A program made the position numbers and the translations under genes. A stretch of DNA of 64,000 bases, taken from positions 62,001-126,000 of the forward strand of contig NZ_JRLF01000014.1 of the NCBI RefSeq assembly GCF_001404985.1, written 5' to 3'. The stretch comes from Flavobacterium aquidurense. GTDB lineage: Bacteria; Bacteroidota; Bacteroidia; Flavobacteriales; Flavobacteriaceae. This document shows, in pieces, positions 13,735 through 21,077 of the stretch. Positions within the stretch are counted from its first letter, which is position 1; every line of letters begins with the position of its first letter. The notes under the pieces were generated by a model, which had not been told where the DNA came from, did not search any database, and saw only the letters and a list, made by a program, of their open reading frames with translations.

Positions 13735-14019
13735 ATGATTGAAAAAGTTTTATGTGAACAACATGGTTCAAAAGATATGTCTTTTGCGTGTATTCATATT
13801 GCAATGTCAATAGATCCAAAAGAAAAAGTTGGCTTTTTTTATTCAGAAGCAGAAGAAGATCTTCCGCAAATTGCCTGGTGTGCAGAATGCGAACAATGGC
13901 TTCTTGACAATGGTGAAGAATGGACTGATGTTTTTCAAACCAAAGCTGACTTTAAAATATTATGTGCTGATTGTTTTGATGAAGCCAAAAACAATGAAGT
14001 TGAAATTCATATTCGATAA
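13735..14019 (+). CDS. Small cysteine-rich, probably zinc-binding protein
   Basis: A 94-residue acidic protein of unknown family. Cysteine/histidine pairs occur at C7xxH10, C19xH21, the CxxC in AWCAECEQW and the CxxC in ILCADCFDEA. This suggests one or two zinc sites. There is no signal peptide or membrane helix. An overlapping frame is also open in part, but this frame has the conserved-looking cysteine pairs and ends 9 bases before the next gene. The following gene encodes a secreted WG-repeat protein, and the pair may be co-transcribed. No function is assigned. Confidence 0.7.
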   Translation: MIEKVLCEQHGSKDMSFACIHIAMSIDPKEKVGFFYSEAEEDLPQIAWCAECEQWLLDNGEEWTDVFQTKADFKILCADCFDEAKNNEVEIHIR

Positions 14020-14028
14020 ATAAATCTC

Positions 14029-15108
14029 ATGAAAAAAAGTATCATTCTTTATACACTGTTTTTTACAACCTCTTTTTTATTTGCACAAAATAAAGATACC
14101 TGGATTTCATTTTGGGACAAAGACACCACGCATATAGGTTTTAAAGACAAAAGCGGTAAAGTAAAAATAGAACCCAAATTTATGGGACTAACTTCTGCCA
14201 ATAAATTTGATGATATTATCGTAGTTTCAGAAGAAGTAAATGAAAGCTGGAAAAGTTACTATCTAACTAAATCAGGCAAAATCACAGGCCGAGATAGTTT
14301 GTACGTTTTTGATAATGGCCCAGATTGCGAGAATGAGGGTTTTATTCGTTTTAAAGATTATAAAACTGATAAAATGGGCTTGTTTAATGGCGAAGGAAAA
14401 ATTGTGATTCCTGCTGAATACAGTGATCTTACACGAGTAAGAAACGGAATGATTATCGCATTAAAAGGCGCTGTTAAAATAATGGATCCAGGCGGAGACG
14501 GGCATTTTTATTGGTCTGGCGGAAAAGAATATCTTCTTGACACTAGTAATAAAATCTTAATAGAAAATTTTGGATATAACGACGAAATCAATTTTTATTC
14601 TCTGCAAAAATCAAAAGAACCCAGTAAGGATGAAATAAGAGACAATTTTCCGGCTATTGACGGACAATATTATTCGTTTATAAATTTCGATAAAGAATTT
14701 AAATCCTGGCTAAAAAACAATATAATTACTGATCTCTCAAAAGACAATCTATTGAGATTCTCTTATAATAAAATTACCTACTGGAAAGAACCAAACGGCT
14801 GGATAAGTGAATCAAAAGCTACATTCATCAATAAAAATTATAAACTTATAAAAGCTAAGTTAGCAGAACTGAACACTAAAAATTGTGATTATAATGTTTT
14901 TTCTGAAAGTTTAAATCAATTTATTTATGAAGGAAAAGAATTTGAAGAATATTTCAATAATTGCAATCAATCTAAAGACTGGAAATATCCTGTAAAAAAT
15001 ATTGTGATCTCTAATAAAAATGAAAAACAAGATCATTTTGAGTTTTTAAGAACTGAAAACGGGTATCAGTTAATCAGTGTCTCAGTAGGAAAAGACAATC
15101 TTAAATAA
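14029..15108 (+). CDS. Exported WG-repeat-like protein
   Basis: A 359-residue protein with a cleavable signal peptide (MKKSIILYTLFFTTSFLFAQ). Repeats such as HIGFKDKSGKVKIEPKF and KMGLFNGEGKIVIPAEYSDL have the WG-repeat pattern (xxGxxDxxGxxVIPxxYxxx). The first two repeats are clear and later ones decay. The C-terminal half (about residues 190-359) has no recognised domain and is rich in Lys, Asn and aromatic residues. WG-repeat proteins are usually periplasmic or surface proteins of unknown role. It closely follows the cysteine-rich small gene. Confidence 0.75.
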   Translation: MKKSIILYTLFFTTSFLFAQNKDTWISFWDKDTTHIGFKDKSGKVKIEPKFMGLTSANKFDDIIVVSEEVNESWKSYYLTKSGKITGRDSLYVFDNGPDCENEGFIRFKDYKTDKMGLFNGEGKIVIPAEYSDLTRVRNGMIIALKGAVKIMDPGGDGHFYWSGGKEYLLDTSNKILIENFGYNDEINFYSLQKSKEPSKDEIRDNFPAIDGQYYSFINFDKEFKSWLKNNIITDLSKDNLLRFSYNKITYWKEPNGWISESKATFINKNYKLIKAKLAELNTKNCDYNVFSESLNQFIYEGKEFEEYFNNCNQSKDWKYPVKNIVISNKNEKQDHFEFLRTENGYQLISVSVGKDNLK

Positions 15109-15132
15109 TTCTTTTCACGTAAATACAAAGCT

Positions 15133-15140
15133 TAACTTTG
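15133..15140 (+). promoter_or_regulatory. Putative promoter -7 element of the SMR gene
   Basis: TAACTTTG matches TAnnTTTG and ends 13 bases before the ATG at 15154. Confidence 0.45.
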
Positions 15141-15153
15141 TAAAAAATGTGAT

Positions 15154-15486
15154 ATGAAAAATTTCTTCTTTTTAGGCATTGCCATTATATTCGAAATCAT
15201 TGCTACTTCGGCATTAAAAAAATCAGAACAATTTACACAGTTTATTCCAGGCATTATTACAATTGTGGGTTATTTTGCTGCGTTCTACTTTTTGAGTTTT
15301 GCCATTAGAACCATTCCTGTTGGGATTGCTTATGCTATTTGGTCCGGAGTTGGGATTGTTTTAATTACTATAATTGGTGCTGTATTCTTTAAACAAATTC
15401 CAGATTTACCGGCCATAATTGGATTAACTTTAATTATGATTGGAGTTGTTGTAATCAATGTATTTTCGAAAACTACGGCGCATTAA
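15154..15486 (+). CDS. Small multidrug resistance (SMR) family efflux protein
   Basis: A 110-residue, four-helix membrane protein. The essential membrane-embedded glutamate is E14 in FEIIATSALK, the position of E14 in EmrE. The conserved third-helix-to-loop region VGIAYAIWSGVGIVLIT is intact. SMR proteins work as antiparallel dimers that exchange protons for cationic compounds such as quaternary ammonium or guanidinium. Substrate cannot be decided from sequence. It has its own predicted promoter and is followed by the Ada-like gene 127 bases later. Confidence 0.92.
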   Translation: MKNFFFLGIAIIFEIIATSALKKSEQFTQFIPGIITIVGYFAAFYFLSFAIRTIPVGIAYAIWSGVGIVLITIIGAVFFKQIPDLPAIIGLTLIMIGVVVINVFSKTTAH

Positions 15487-15612
15487 TTTCGAATTTTAGA
15501 AAAATTTACAAGTTACTTCAAAACCTGAAAACAAAATAAAACAACAATAAATTGCGCAAGTTTCGGATTTTATAGCCACAGAATCCTGTTGATATTTGTA
15601 TTATAAAATTGA

Positions 15613-16464
15613 ATGAAAATGAACACACAGGAAAACATCAATTATAATCGAATTGCCGATGCGATCGATTATATTAAAGTCAACTTTAAGGAACAGCCTA
15701 ACTTAGACGAGGTTGCCGAGAAAGTACATTTAAGTCCGTTCCACTTTCAACGCTTGTTTACAGAGTGGGCAGGAACGAGTCCTAAGAAATTCTTGCAATA
15801 TATTAGTGTTGAACACGCCAAAAAAATACTCAAAGAAAATAATAATGCTACTTTATCTGATGCCGCTTTTGATACCGGATTATCAGGAACAAGCCGTTTG
15901 CATGATTTGTTTATAAACATCGAAGGAATGACTCCTGCGGAATATAAAAATGGCGGTAAAAATTTAGAAATAAATTTTAGTTTCGCCGAAAGTCCGTTTG
16001 GAAACATTATCGTTGCATCGACCCATAAAGGAGTTTGTTTTATGGCTTTCGCCGAAGATGAAGAAACTGGTTTTGAGGATCTCAAAAATAAATTTCCAAA
16101 TGCAGTATTTTCGAGAAAACTAGATTCTTTACAGCAAAATGCTTTGTTTATTTTCCAGAATGACTGGAGTAAATTGCCTGAAATAAAACTGCATTTAAAA
16201 GGAACCGATTTTCAATTGAAAGTTTGGGAAACGTTATTAAAAATCCCAATGGGACAACTTTCTACTTATGGTTCGATTGCACAAAAAATAGAAAAGCCAA
16301 ATGCATCTCGTGCTGTAGGAACTGCAATTGGCAGCAATCCTGTAGCTTTTTTAATTCCGTGTCATCGTGTAATTCAATCTTCAGGAACGTTTGGCGGATA
16401 CATGTGGGGAAACACCCGTAAAACTGCTATAATTGGTTGGGAAGGTGCGCAAATTAGTTTGTAA
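15613..16464 (+). CDS. AraC-type HTH fused to O6-methylguanine-DNA methyltransferase (Ada-like)
   Basis: A 283-residue fusion. Residues about 8-110 form an AraC-type double HTH (NLDEVAEKVHLSPFHFQRLFTEWAGTSPKKFLQY ... FDTGLSGTSRLHDLF). Residues about 120-283 are a methylated-DNA-protein cysteine methyltransferase with the active site IPCHRVI and the preceding ASRAVGTAIGSNPV. It removes alkyl groups from O6-guanine onto its cysteine and may act as an activator. It lacks the N-terminal zinc domain that senses methylphosphotriesters in E. coli Ada; a separate gene at 18139 carries a related domain. Two close ATGs exist (codons 1 and 3). Confidence 0.92.
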   Translation: MKMNTQENINYNRIADAIDYIKVNFKEQPNLDEVAEKVHLSPFHFQRLFTEWAGTSPKKFLQYISVEHAKKILKENNNATLSDAAFDTGLSGTSRLHDLFINIEGMTPAEYKNGGKNLEINFSFAESPFGNIIVASTHKGVCFMAFAEDEETGFEDLKNKFPNAVFSRKLDSLQQNALFIFQNDWSKLPEIKLHLKGTDFQLKVWETLLKIPMGQLSTYGSIAQKIEKPNASRAVGTAIGSNPVAFLIPCHRVIQSSGTFGGYMWGNTRKTAIIGWEGAQISL

Positions 16465-16502
16465 TTGAGCAAGAAACAGATTTTATTTCCCTGAATGCAA
16501 AG

Positions 16503-16510
16503 GTAATTTT
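16503..16510 (+). promoter_or_regulatory. Putative promoter -7 element of the hydrolase gene
   Basis: TAATTTTG matches TAnnTTTG, 27 bases before the ATG at 16538. Confidence 0.4.
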
Positions 16511-16537
16511 GTCTCATAAATATTAAATTTAACAGAG

Positions 16538-17260
16538 ATGAAAACATTTATTTTAATTCATGGTTCATGGCATAGCGCCTGGAATTGGCACAAAGTTATT
16601 CCGGTTTTAGAAAGTAAAGGTCATAAAGCAATTGCAATAGATTTGCCTGGAATGGGAAGAGACAAAACACCCATTCAGGACGTAACATTAAAAACTTCGG
16701 TAGAGAAAATTTGCACATTAATTGATACTTTGGATGAGCAGGTAATACTTGTTGGACATAGTAAAAATGGAATCATGATTTCGCAAGTTGCGGAATACCG
16801 ACCTGAAAAAATAGAAAAACTGATTTATCTCGCTGCCTATTTAATTCCGGATGGCAAAACCCAAAGCGAATATTCTGTTCAGGATATTGATGGTGTTTTA
16901 AAACCGTATGTAACCCGATTTCCAGAGTTAAATTCGCATACTTTACAAACAGAAATCTACAAAGAAGGTCTCTATCATGATTGTGAAGATTCTATAACAC
17001 AAATGGCAAAGCTATTATTGAGTCATGAACCGATAGCGACAGGAATTACACCTTTAGAATTATCCGAAGATAAATATGGCAGCGTTCGTCGTTTTTATAT
17101 AGAATGTACTGAGGACAAAGCCGTAACACCATTTATTCAAAGAAAAATGTATACTGAAACTATTTGCGAAAAAGTATATTCTATGCCAACCAGCCATTCT
17201 CCTTTTTTTAGTAAACCAGAAGAATTATCAACCATATTTTGTGAAATAGCAACACTATAA
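16538..17260 (+). CDS. Alpha/beta hydrolase (esterase / hydroxynitrile-lyase-like)
   Basis: A 240-residue cytoplasmic alpha/beta hydrolase. ILIHGSWHSAWNWHKVIPVLESKGH is the oxyanion-side segment with HGSWH. VILVGHSKNGIM has the nucleophile serine but reads G-x-S-x-N instead of G-x-S-x-G. The acid is probably D in IECTEDKAVTP, and the histidine is in MPTSHSPFFSKPEEL. This layout resembles the methyl-esterase/hydroxynitrile lyase group. Substrate is unknown. The next gene starts two bases after its stop, so it is co-transcribed with a 2OG-Fe(II) oxygenase in the alkylation-repair region. A repair role is not shown by the sequence. Confidence 0.85.
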   Translation: MKTFILIHGSWHSAWNWHKVIPVLESKGHKAIAIDLPGMGRDKTPIQDVTLKTSVEKICTLIDTLDEQVILVGHSKNGIMISQVAEYRPEKIEKLIYLAAYLIPDGKTQSEYSVQDIDGVLKPYVTRFPELNSHTLQTEIYKEGLYHDCEDSITQMAKLLLSHEPIATGITPLELSEDKYGSVRRFYIECTEDKAVTPFIQRKMYTETICEKVYSMPTSHSPFFSKPEELSTIFCEIATL

Positions 17261-17262
17261 AA

Positions 17263-17976
17263 ATGCAGAATATACAATCTAAAATTGCTTCTCTTAATTG
17301 GGAAAGCATCACCGAATCTATGCACGAAAATGGATTTGCTATCATTCAAAACGTGTTGAATAATGAACAATGTGAAGATCTAAAATTTGATTATGATAAT
17401 CCTAATTTATATCGAAAAACAGTTGTAATGGAACGCTATCGTTTTGGTTTAGGCGAATATAAATATTTTAATTATCCGTTGCCTGATTTGATTCAGACAA
17501 TTCGATCATCGATTTATCCTAAACTTGCCCCAATTGCAAACGCGTGGATGAAAGCATTGAATATAAACACCTTTTTTCCAGAAAGTCATGAAAAACTATT
17601 AGAACAATGTCATTCAAATAATCAGTTAAAAGCAACTGTTTTAATTTTAAAATATGGCAAAAGCGGCTTTAATACCTTACATCAGGATTTATACGGTGAT
17701 GTATATTTCCCAATTCAAATTGTGCTTTTCCTGAATGAACCTGACAAAGATTTTACCGGCGGTGAATTCGTTTTAACGCAACAAACTCCCAGAGCGCAAT
17801 CTAAAGCAATTGTACTGAAACCGAAAAAAGGAGATGTTTTAGTTTTTACAACCAATTTCAGACCTGTTAAAGGTACAAAAGGATATTATCGCGTGAATAT
17901 GAAACATGGCGTGAGCGAGATTCATTCTGGTGAGCGGCATACCTTGGGGATTATTTTTCATGATGCGTTAAGTTGA
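17263..17976 (+). CDS. 2-oxoglutarate/Fe(II)-dependent oxygenase
   Basis: A 237-residue oxygenase. The iron-binding facial triad is visible: HxD in TLHQDLYGDVYFPIQIVLFLN and the distal histidine in the segment KHGVSEIHSGERHTLGIIFHDA. The arginine or lysine for 2-oxoglutarate lies nearby, and GGEFVLTQQ is the typical strand after the triad start. It is a prolyl-hydroxylase-like (P4Hc) fold rather than AlkB. It lies in a cluster with the Ada/MGMT fusion and AlkB, so oxidative demethylation or a repair-linked hydroxylation is possible but inferred. A palindromic repeat follows it and separates it from the N-Ada gene. Confidence 0.85.
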   Translation: MQNIQSKIASLNWESITESMHENGFAIIQNVLNNEQCEDLKFDYDNPNLYRKTVVMERYRFGLGEYKYFNYPLPDLIQTIRSSIYPKLAPIANAWMKALNINTFFPESHEKLLEQCHSNNQLKATVLILKYGKSGFNTLHQDLYGDVYFPIQIVLFLNEPDKDFTGGEFVLTQQTPRAQSKAIVLKPKKGDVLVFTTNFRPVKGTKGYYRVNMKHGVSEIHSGERHTLGIIFHDALS

Positions 17977-17977
17977 G

Positions 17978-18120
17978 CTTCAAAGGTACAGAGGCACAAA
18001 GGTTCAGAGGTTTTAACACACAGTATATCTGTAGAGACGCACAGCAGTGCGTCTACGCAAAGATTGTCGTCATGATTAATTACCTAACGTTAGACGCACT
18101 GCTGTGCGTCTCTACGATAA
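17978..18120. repeat. Nested palindromic repeat element (MITE/REP-like)
   Basis: A perfect 25-bp inverted repeat (18031-18055 and 18091-18115, starting GTAGAGACGCACAGC) with a 35-bp spacer. Each arm is itself a hairpin (GACGCAC-AGCA-GTGCGTC). It is preceded by a decayed direct repeat, AAAGGTACAGAGGCACAAAGGTTCAGAGG-like, at 17981-18010. It is GC-richer than its surroundings and non-coding. It lies between two alkylation-repair genes and probably inserted into an older operon. No transposase is present. Confidence 0.7.
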
Positions 18121-18138
18121 AAACATCTACAAAAACAA

Positions 18139-18384
18139 ATGATTCAACATTACAAAATTTCAGATTCAGATCTCCGGATTAAAATTAAAAATACCGAAAT
18201 TTGCTTTGGTGGAAACCGAAAACTAAAAATCTACGGCACTTTAAAATGTTCTTCGGGTAAAAGAATGAAACGCGAAAACCGGGTTTTCTTTTTATCTGAA
18301 AATGAAGCCATCGAAAATGGTTTCAGACCTTGCGGACATTGCATGAAAACCGAATATCAAAACTGGAAAAATGGACTTATTTAA
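18139..18384 (+). CDS. Stand-alone Ada-type metal-binding domain protein
   Basis: An 81-residue protein matching the zinc domain of Ada: KIYGTLKCSSGKRMKRENRVFF followed by NGFRPCGHC. C37, C65 and C68 align with E. coli Ada zinc cysteines 42, 69 and 72. The position of methyl-acceptor C38 (within GIFCRPSC) appears to be G33 here. C22 (TEICFGGN) could be the fourth ligand. It therefore probably binds zinc but may not repair methylphosphotriesters like Ada. It overlaps alkB by 14 bases, strongly implying joint expression and a role in alkylation damage response. Alignment was done by eye. Confidence 0.8.
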   Translation: MIQHYKISDSDLRIKIKNTEICFGGNRKLKIYGTLKCSSGKRMKRENRVFFLSENEAIENGFRPCGHCMKTEYQNWKNGLI

Positions 18385-18979
18385 TCCCGAAACTGACGAA
18401 ACTACGAATTTGCTTCCTAAAGACGGAACCGTTAATTATTATGGCAAATTGTTTTCAAGAGAAGATTCAAATCATTATCTCCATGTATTACTCAATAATA
18501 TTGAATGGAAAAATGATGAAGCCATAATCTTTGGAAAATTAATTGTTACGAAACGTAAAGTTGCCTGGTACGGAGATTCGGGTTTTGAATATACGTATTC
18601 GAATACCACCAAAAAAGCACTTGCGTGGACAAAGGAATTATTGGAACTAAAAGCTGTCATTGAAGAAAAAACAGGAGAAACATTTAATTCCTGTTTGCTT
18701 AATTTATATCATTCCGGCGACGAAGGAATGGCGTGGCACAGTGATGCCGAAAAGGATTTGAAGAAAAATGGCGCTATTGGTTCGGTTAGTTTCGGGGCTG
18801 AAAGAAAGTTTGCTTTCAAACATAAAGAAACCAAAGAAACTGTTTCTTTAATTTTAGAACATGGGAGTTTGTTAGTTATGAAAGATACAACACAAACGCA
18901 TTGGCTACATCGATTACCGCCAACAAAAACAACATCGAAACCAAGAGTAAATCTAACTTTTAGAACTATTGTTGAGTAA
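18371..18979 (+). CDS. alkB: Alpha-ketoglutarate-dependent dioxygenase AlkB
   Basis: A 202-residue oxidative DNA/RNA demethylase that removes 1-methyladenine and 3-methylcytosine lesions using Fe(II) and 2-oxoglutarate. The iron triad is HxD in GMAWHSDAEKDL and the histidine in WLHRLPPT. The 2-oxoglutarate arginines are in KPRVNLTFR at the C terminus. LNLYHSGDEGM and GSVSFGAERKFAFKH are family hallmarks. The start at 18371 overlaps the end of the Ada-domain gene. It is the last gene of the plus-strand repair cluster and converges with the YjbR gene. Confidence 0.95.
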   Translation: MDLFNPETDETTNLLPKDGTVNYYGKLFSREDSNHYLHVLLNNIEWKNDEAIIFGKLIVTKRKVAWYGDSGFEYTYSNTTKKALAWTKELLELKAVIEEKTGETFNSCLLNLYHSGDEGMAWHSDAEKDLKKNGAIGSVSFGAERKFAFKHKETKETVSLILEHGSLLVMKDTTQTHWLHRLPPTKTTSKPRVNLTFRTIVE

Positions 18980-19005
18980 ACCTGTTAGGTTTGCCAGTTC
19001 GTAGA

Positions 19006-19326
19006 TTATCTTTTTTTTGATGCAACATTTTGATAGGAAAGCTTTAAAGCATCCTCAAACATTTCTGGTCTTACTTTTGAAAGTTCGACAATTGTCCAGC
19101 CTTGTTTTCCCCATTTATTAGGTATTGGATAAAAACTCATTTCGCTTGAAGCACAAAAAACCGATTGATCGATTTCGTTTAATTTTAAAACGGCTTGATT
19201 ATTCTTTTCATCAAAAGTGGCGAATATTTTTTTATTGATTCGGAAAGACGTTTTCTCAAAATGTAATTCTTCTGTTGTATTTGGATATGACAATGATAAA
19301 GTTCTGAATGTTTCAATTGTTATCAT
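19006..19326 (-). CDS. MmcQ/YjbR family protein
   Basis: A 106-residue cytoplasmic protein of the YjbR fold. The family pattern is visible: MITIETFRTLSLSYPNTTEELHFEKTSFRINKKIFATFDEKNNQAVLKL, then WGKQGWTIVELSKV and a terminal LKLSYQNVASKKR. YjbR proteins have a CyaY-like, possibly DNA-binding fold, but their function is not settled. It is convergent with alkB and 31 bases downstream of the Nudix-type regulator gene, so it may be co-transcribed with that gene. No catalytic motif is seen. Confidence 0.85.
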   Translation of the reverse strand: MITIETFRTLSLSYPNTTEELHFEKTSFRINKKIFATFDEKNNQAVLKLNEIDQSVFCASSEMSFYPIPNKWGKQGWTIVELSKVRPEMFEDALKLSYQNVASKKR

Positions 19327-19357
19327 AATTGCTGATTTTAAAATGAAGTTTGAATTC

Positions 19358-20149
19358 TTACCAACCCTGATTTAAACCATTTTTAAGAACCTCATCATAT
19401 TTATCTTTATCAAAAGTATATAAGTTTGGTGCTTTGTGTGCGACGTTACTTTTCTTTTCATCGAGTTTTGTAAGGATTCCGATGTTGGTGATTTTTCTTA
19501 GAAAATTTCTTCTGTCCAGTTTTTTGTCTAAAATGGTTTCATATAATTTCTGAAGTTCCGGAATGGTAAATTTTTCAGGCAATAAGTTATATCCAATCGG
19601 CATTAAATTCAATTCGATTCTAAGGGTATTCAAGGCTTTATCCAGAATTTGTTTATGATCTAAAATAAGTTCAGGAACTTCTTTATGGTCAATCCAATCT
19701 ATAATTTCCTGACTGTTTCCTTTTTGCGGAATGGCTTTTAAAAAATCAACCAGGGCATAATATCCAATAGTTACAAAGCGTTGCGTGAACCATTTTCCTG
19801 CTTCTTCGGGAATTTTATAATGCTCTAAAACTGCTTTACCAAAATGCTGATCATTGCGTTTTACTTTTCCAAAGGCTGCAAATTGTCGCAGGAAAATACC
19901 ATCTATTCCTGTACGTTCATTTAAAACAGTTACTGCCGCTGTATCTATATCCTCATCAATAGGAATAAATCCGCCAGGTAAGGACCATTTGTGTTCATAA
20001 GGAGTTTTAATCAACAAAACTTTTAGCTGATTATCATGAAAACCAAAAATGACACAATCAATCGAAAGTCCTGGTTGGTAATTTTCGTTATTTTCTATTA
20101 TTCCTTTCATTTTTCTTAAATCTGTTTTCATCCTTAAATGAAGATGCAA
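19358..20149 (-). CDS. Nudix-fold transcriptional regulator (NrtR/AraR-like)
   Basis: A 263-residue two-domain protein. Residues about 22-165 form a Nudix fold (SIDCVIFGFHDNQLKVLLIKTPYEHKWSLPGGFI). Residues about 170-263 form a winged-helix-like domain (FTIPELQKLYETILDKKLDRRNFLRKI). The Nudix box keeps G-x5-E but has TVLNER where REUxEE is required, so hydrolase activity is unlikely and the domain probably serves as a ligand sensor. This architecture is that of NrtR- and AraR-type regulators. The effector (an ADP-ribose-like or sugar metabolite) cannot be told. Several in-frame ATGs near the start (codons 1, 7 and 14) leave the N terminus uncertain. Confidence 0.85.
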   Translation of the reverse strand: MHLHLRMKTDLRKMKGIIENNENYQPGLSIDCVIFGFHDNQLKVLLIKTPYEHKWSLPGGFIPIDEDIDTAAVTVLNERTGIDGIFLRQFAAFGKVKRNDQHFGKAVLEHYKIPEEAGKWFTQRFVTIGYYALVDFLKAIPQKGNSQEIIDWIDHKEVPELILDHKQILDKALNTLRIELNLMPIGYNLLPEKFTIPELQKLYETILDKKLDRRNFLRKITNIGILTKLDEKKSNVAHKAPNLYTFDKDKYDEVLKNGLNQGW

Positions 20150-20416
20150 TTTAAGGCATTTTTATAAATGAGAAACATTTTCTCACAATTGAGTTTTTTA
20201 TCTCCGTAAAAAAGACAGAATTTCCAAAATGTATCAATCATAATTTTCACTTAAAATTAAAATCGAATCAAAAAAATAATTACATTGCGTCATTATAACA
20301 CAATTAAAAAATAATTTGTTATTATTTTATTTTACAGAAAGAATAATATTACATGAAATTTTGTATTTGTAATTTATTTAATTCAATTAAAAAAGTCGAA
20401 AGTTAATGCAGGAGAT

Positions 20417-20674
20417 ATGAGTACCAATCTGTTAAAAAATTTAAATGAAAAAATTAGAACAAAAATCTGGACTTCATTCGGTTTTGTTTCTAAGACATAT
20501 TTGTTAGAAGCTTCTTTAAAATATAGCGAGGAGCAGGAAAGAATTTTCAACCAAATGATTGTTGAAACTGAAGCAAAAGATAAAAAAGCAAAACGTGAAG
20601 CTTTTGATAAAGCATTGTTTGCTTCATATAAAGGAATAGGCGCTATGGATTTTATACATACTGTTTTGAAATAA
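20417..20674 (+). CDS. Small protein of unknown function
   Basis: An 85-residue, mostly helical and lysine/glutamate-rich protein (MSTNLLKNLNEKIRTKIWTS at the start; LKYSEEQERIFNQMIVETEAKDKKAKREAFDKAL in the middle). It has no signal peptide or membrane helix, and I recognise no family. The frame is supported by typical codon use, isolated spacing, and a strong intrinsic terminator 75 bases after the stop. It may be a small regulator or a stress-related helical protein, but nothing in the sequence decides this. Confidence 0.6.
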   Translation: MSTNLLKNLNEKIRTKIWTSFGFVSKTYLLEASLKYSEEQERIFNQMIVETEAKDKKAKREAFDKALFASYKGIGAMDFIHTVLK

Positions 20675-21077
20675 TTTCTAAAGCATAATGGGCGATTTCA
20701 ATTTTAATTGAATGAATTATCCAAAATTACTGGTCTAAAAGTTACTGAACCTTGCTAAAAAAGCAAGGTTTTTTTATGGAACAAAAAAAATATCAGTTTT
20801 ATTTTACATAAAAACACTTTATACAAATGCCTAAAAGTCAAAACATAAGTATTAGAAAATCTTTTATTTTCACTTAATTTTTAAGTTGAACAATAATAAA
20901 AACAGATATTTTTTTAATTTGGATTGTCAATGTCAATAAAATGATGCAAATTTATTAAGAAAATTAAACATATTAATTTTTTACAATCAGTACGTATTCC
21001 TTGAAATAGTCTGCCTCGGCTGAACAAAATAAAAAAGGATACTTACATTAATTATTTGAAAATATAAAAATACAACG
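20675..21077. other. Intergenic region with terminator and AT-rich leader
   Basis: About 400 bases without a gene. It holds the terminator at 20749-20775 and then strongly AT-rich sequence with a short direct repeat (TTGTCAATGTCAATAA near 20925). I see no exact TAnnTTTG element and no structured RNA. The promoter of the following transglutaminase-like gene should lie here. Confidence 0.6.
20749..20775 (+). terminator. Intrinsic terminator after the 85-residue protein gene
   Basis: The stem AACCTTGCT / AGCAAGGTT with an A-rich loop is followed by seven T. Confidence 0.88.

Noticed and set aside
13829..14023. Open frame of 64 codons overlapping the cysteine-rich gene
   Set aside because: Shadow frame. 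The frame starting at 13735 keeps paired cysteines and a complete start.
15747..16085. 112-codon minus-strand frame in the AraC-MGMT gene
   Set aside because: Antisense to a gene with intact motifs; no independent support.
17973..18182. Open frame of 69 codons across the palindromic element
   Set aside because: It consists of repeat sequence and overlaps the real Ada-domain gene; no protein-like pattern.
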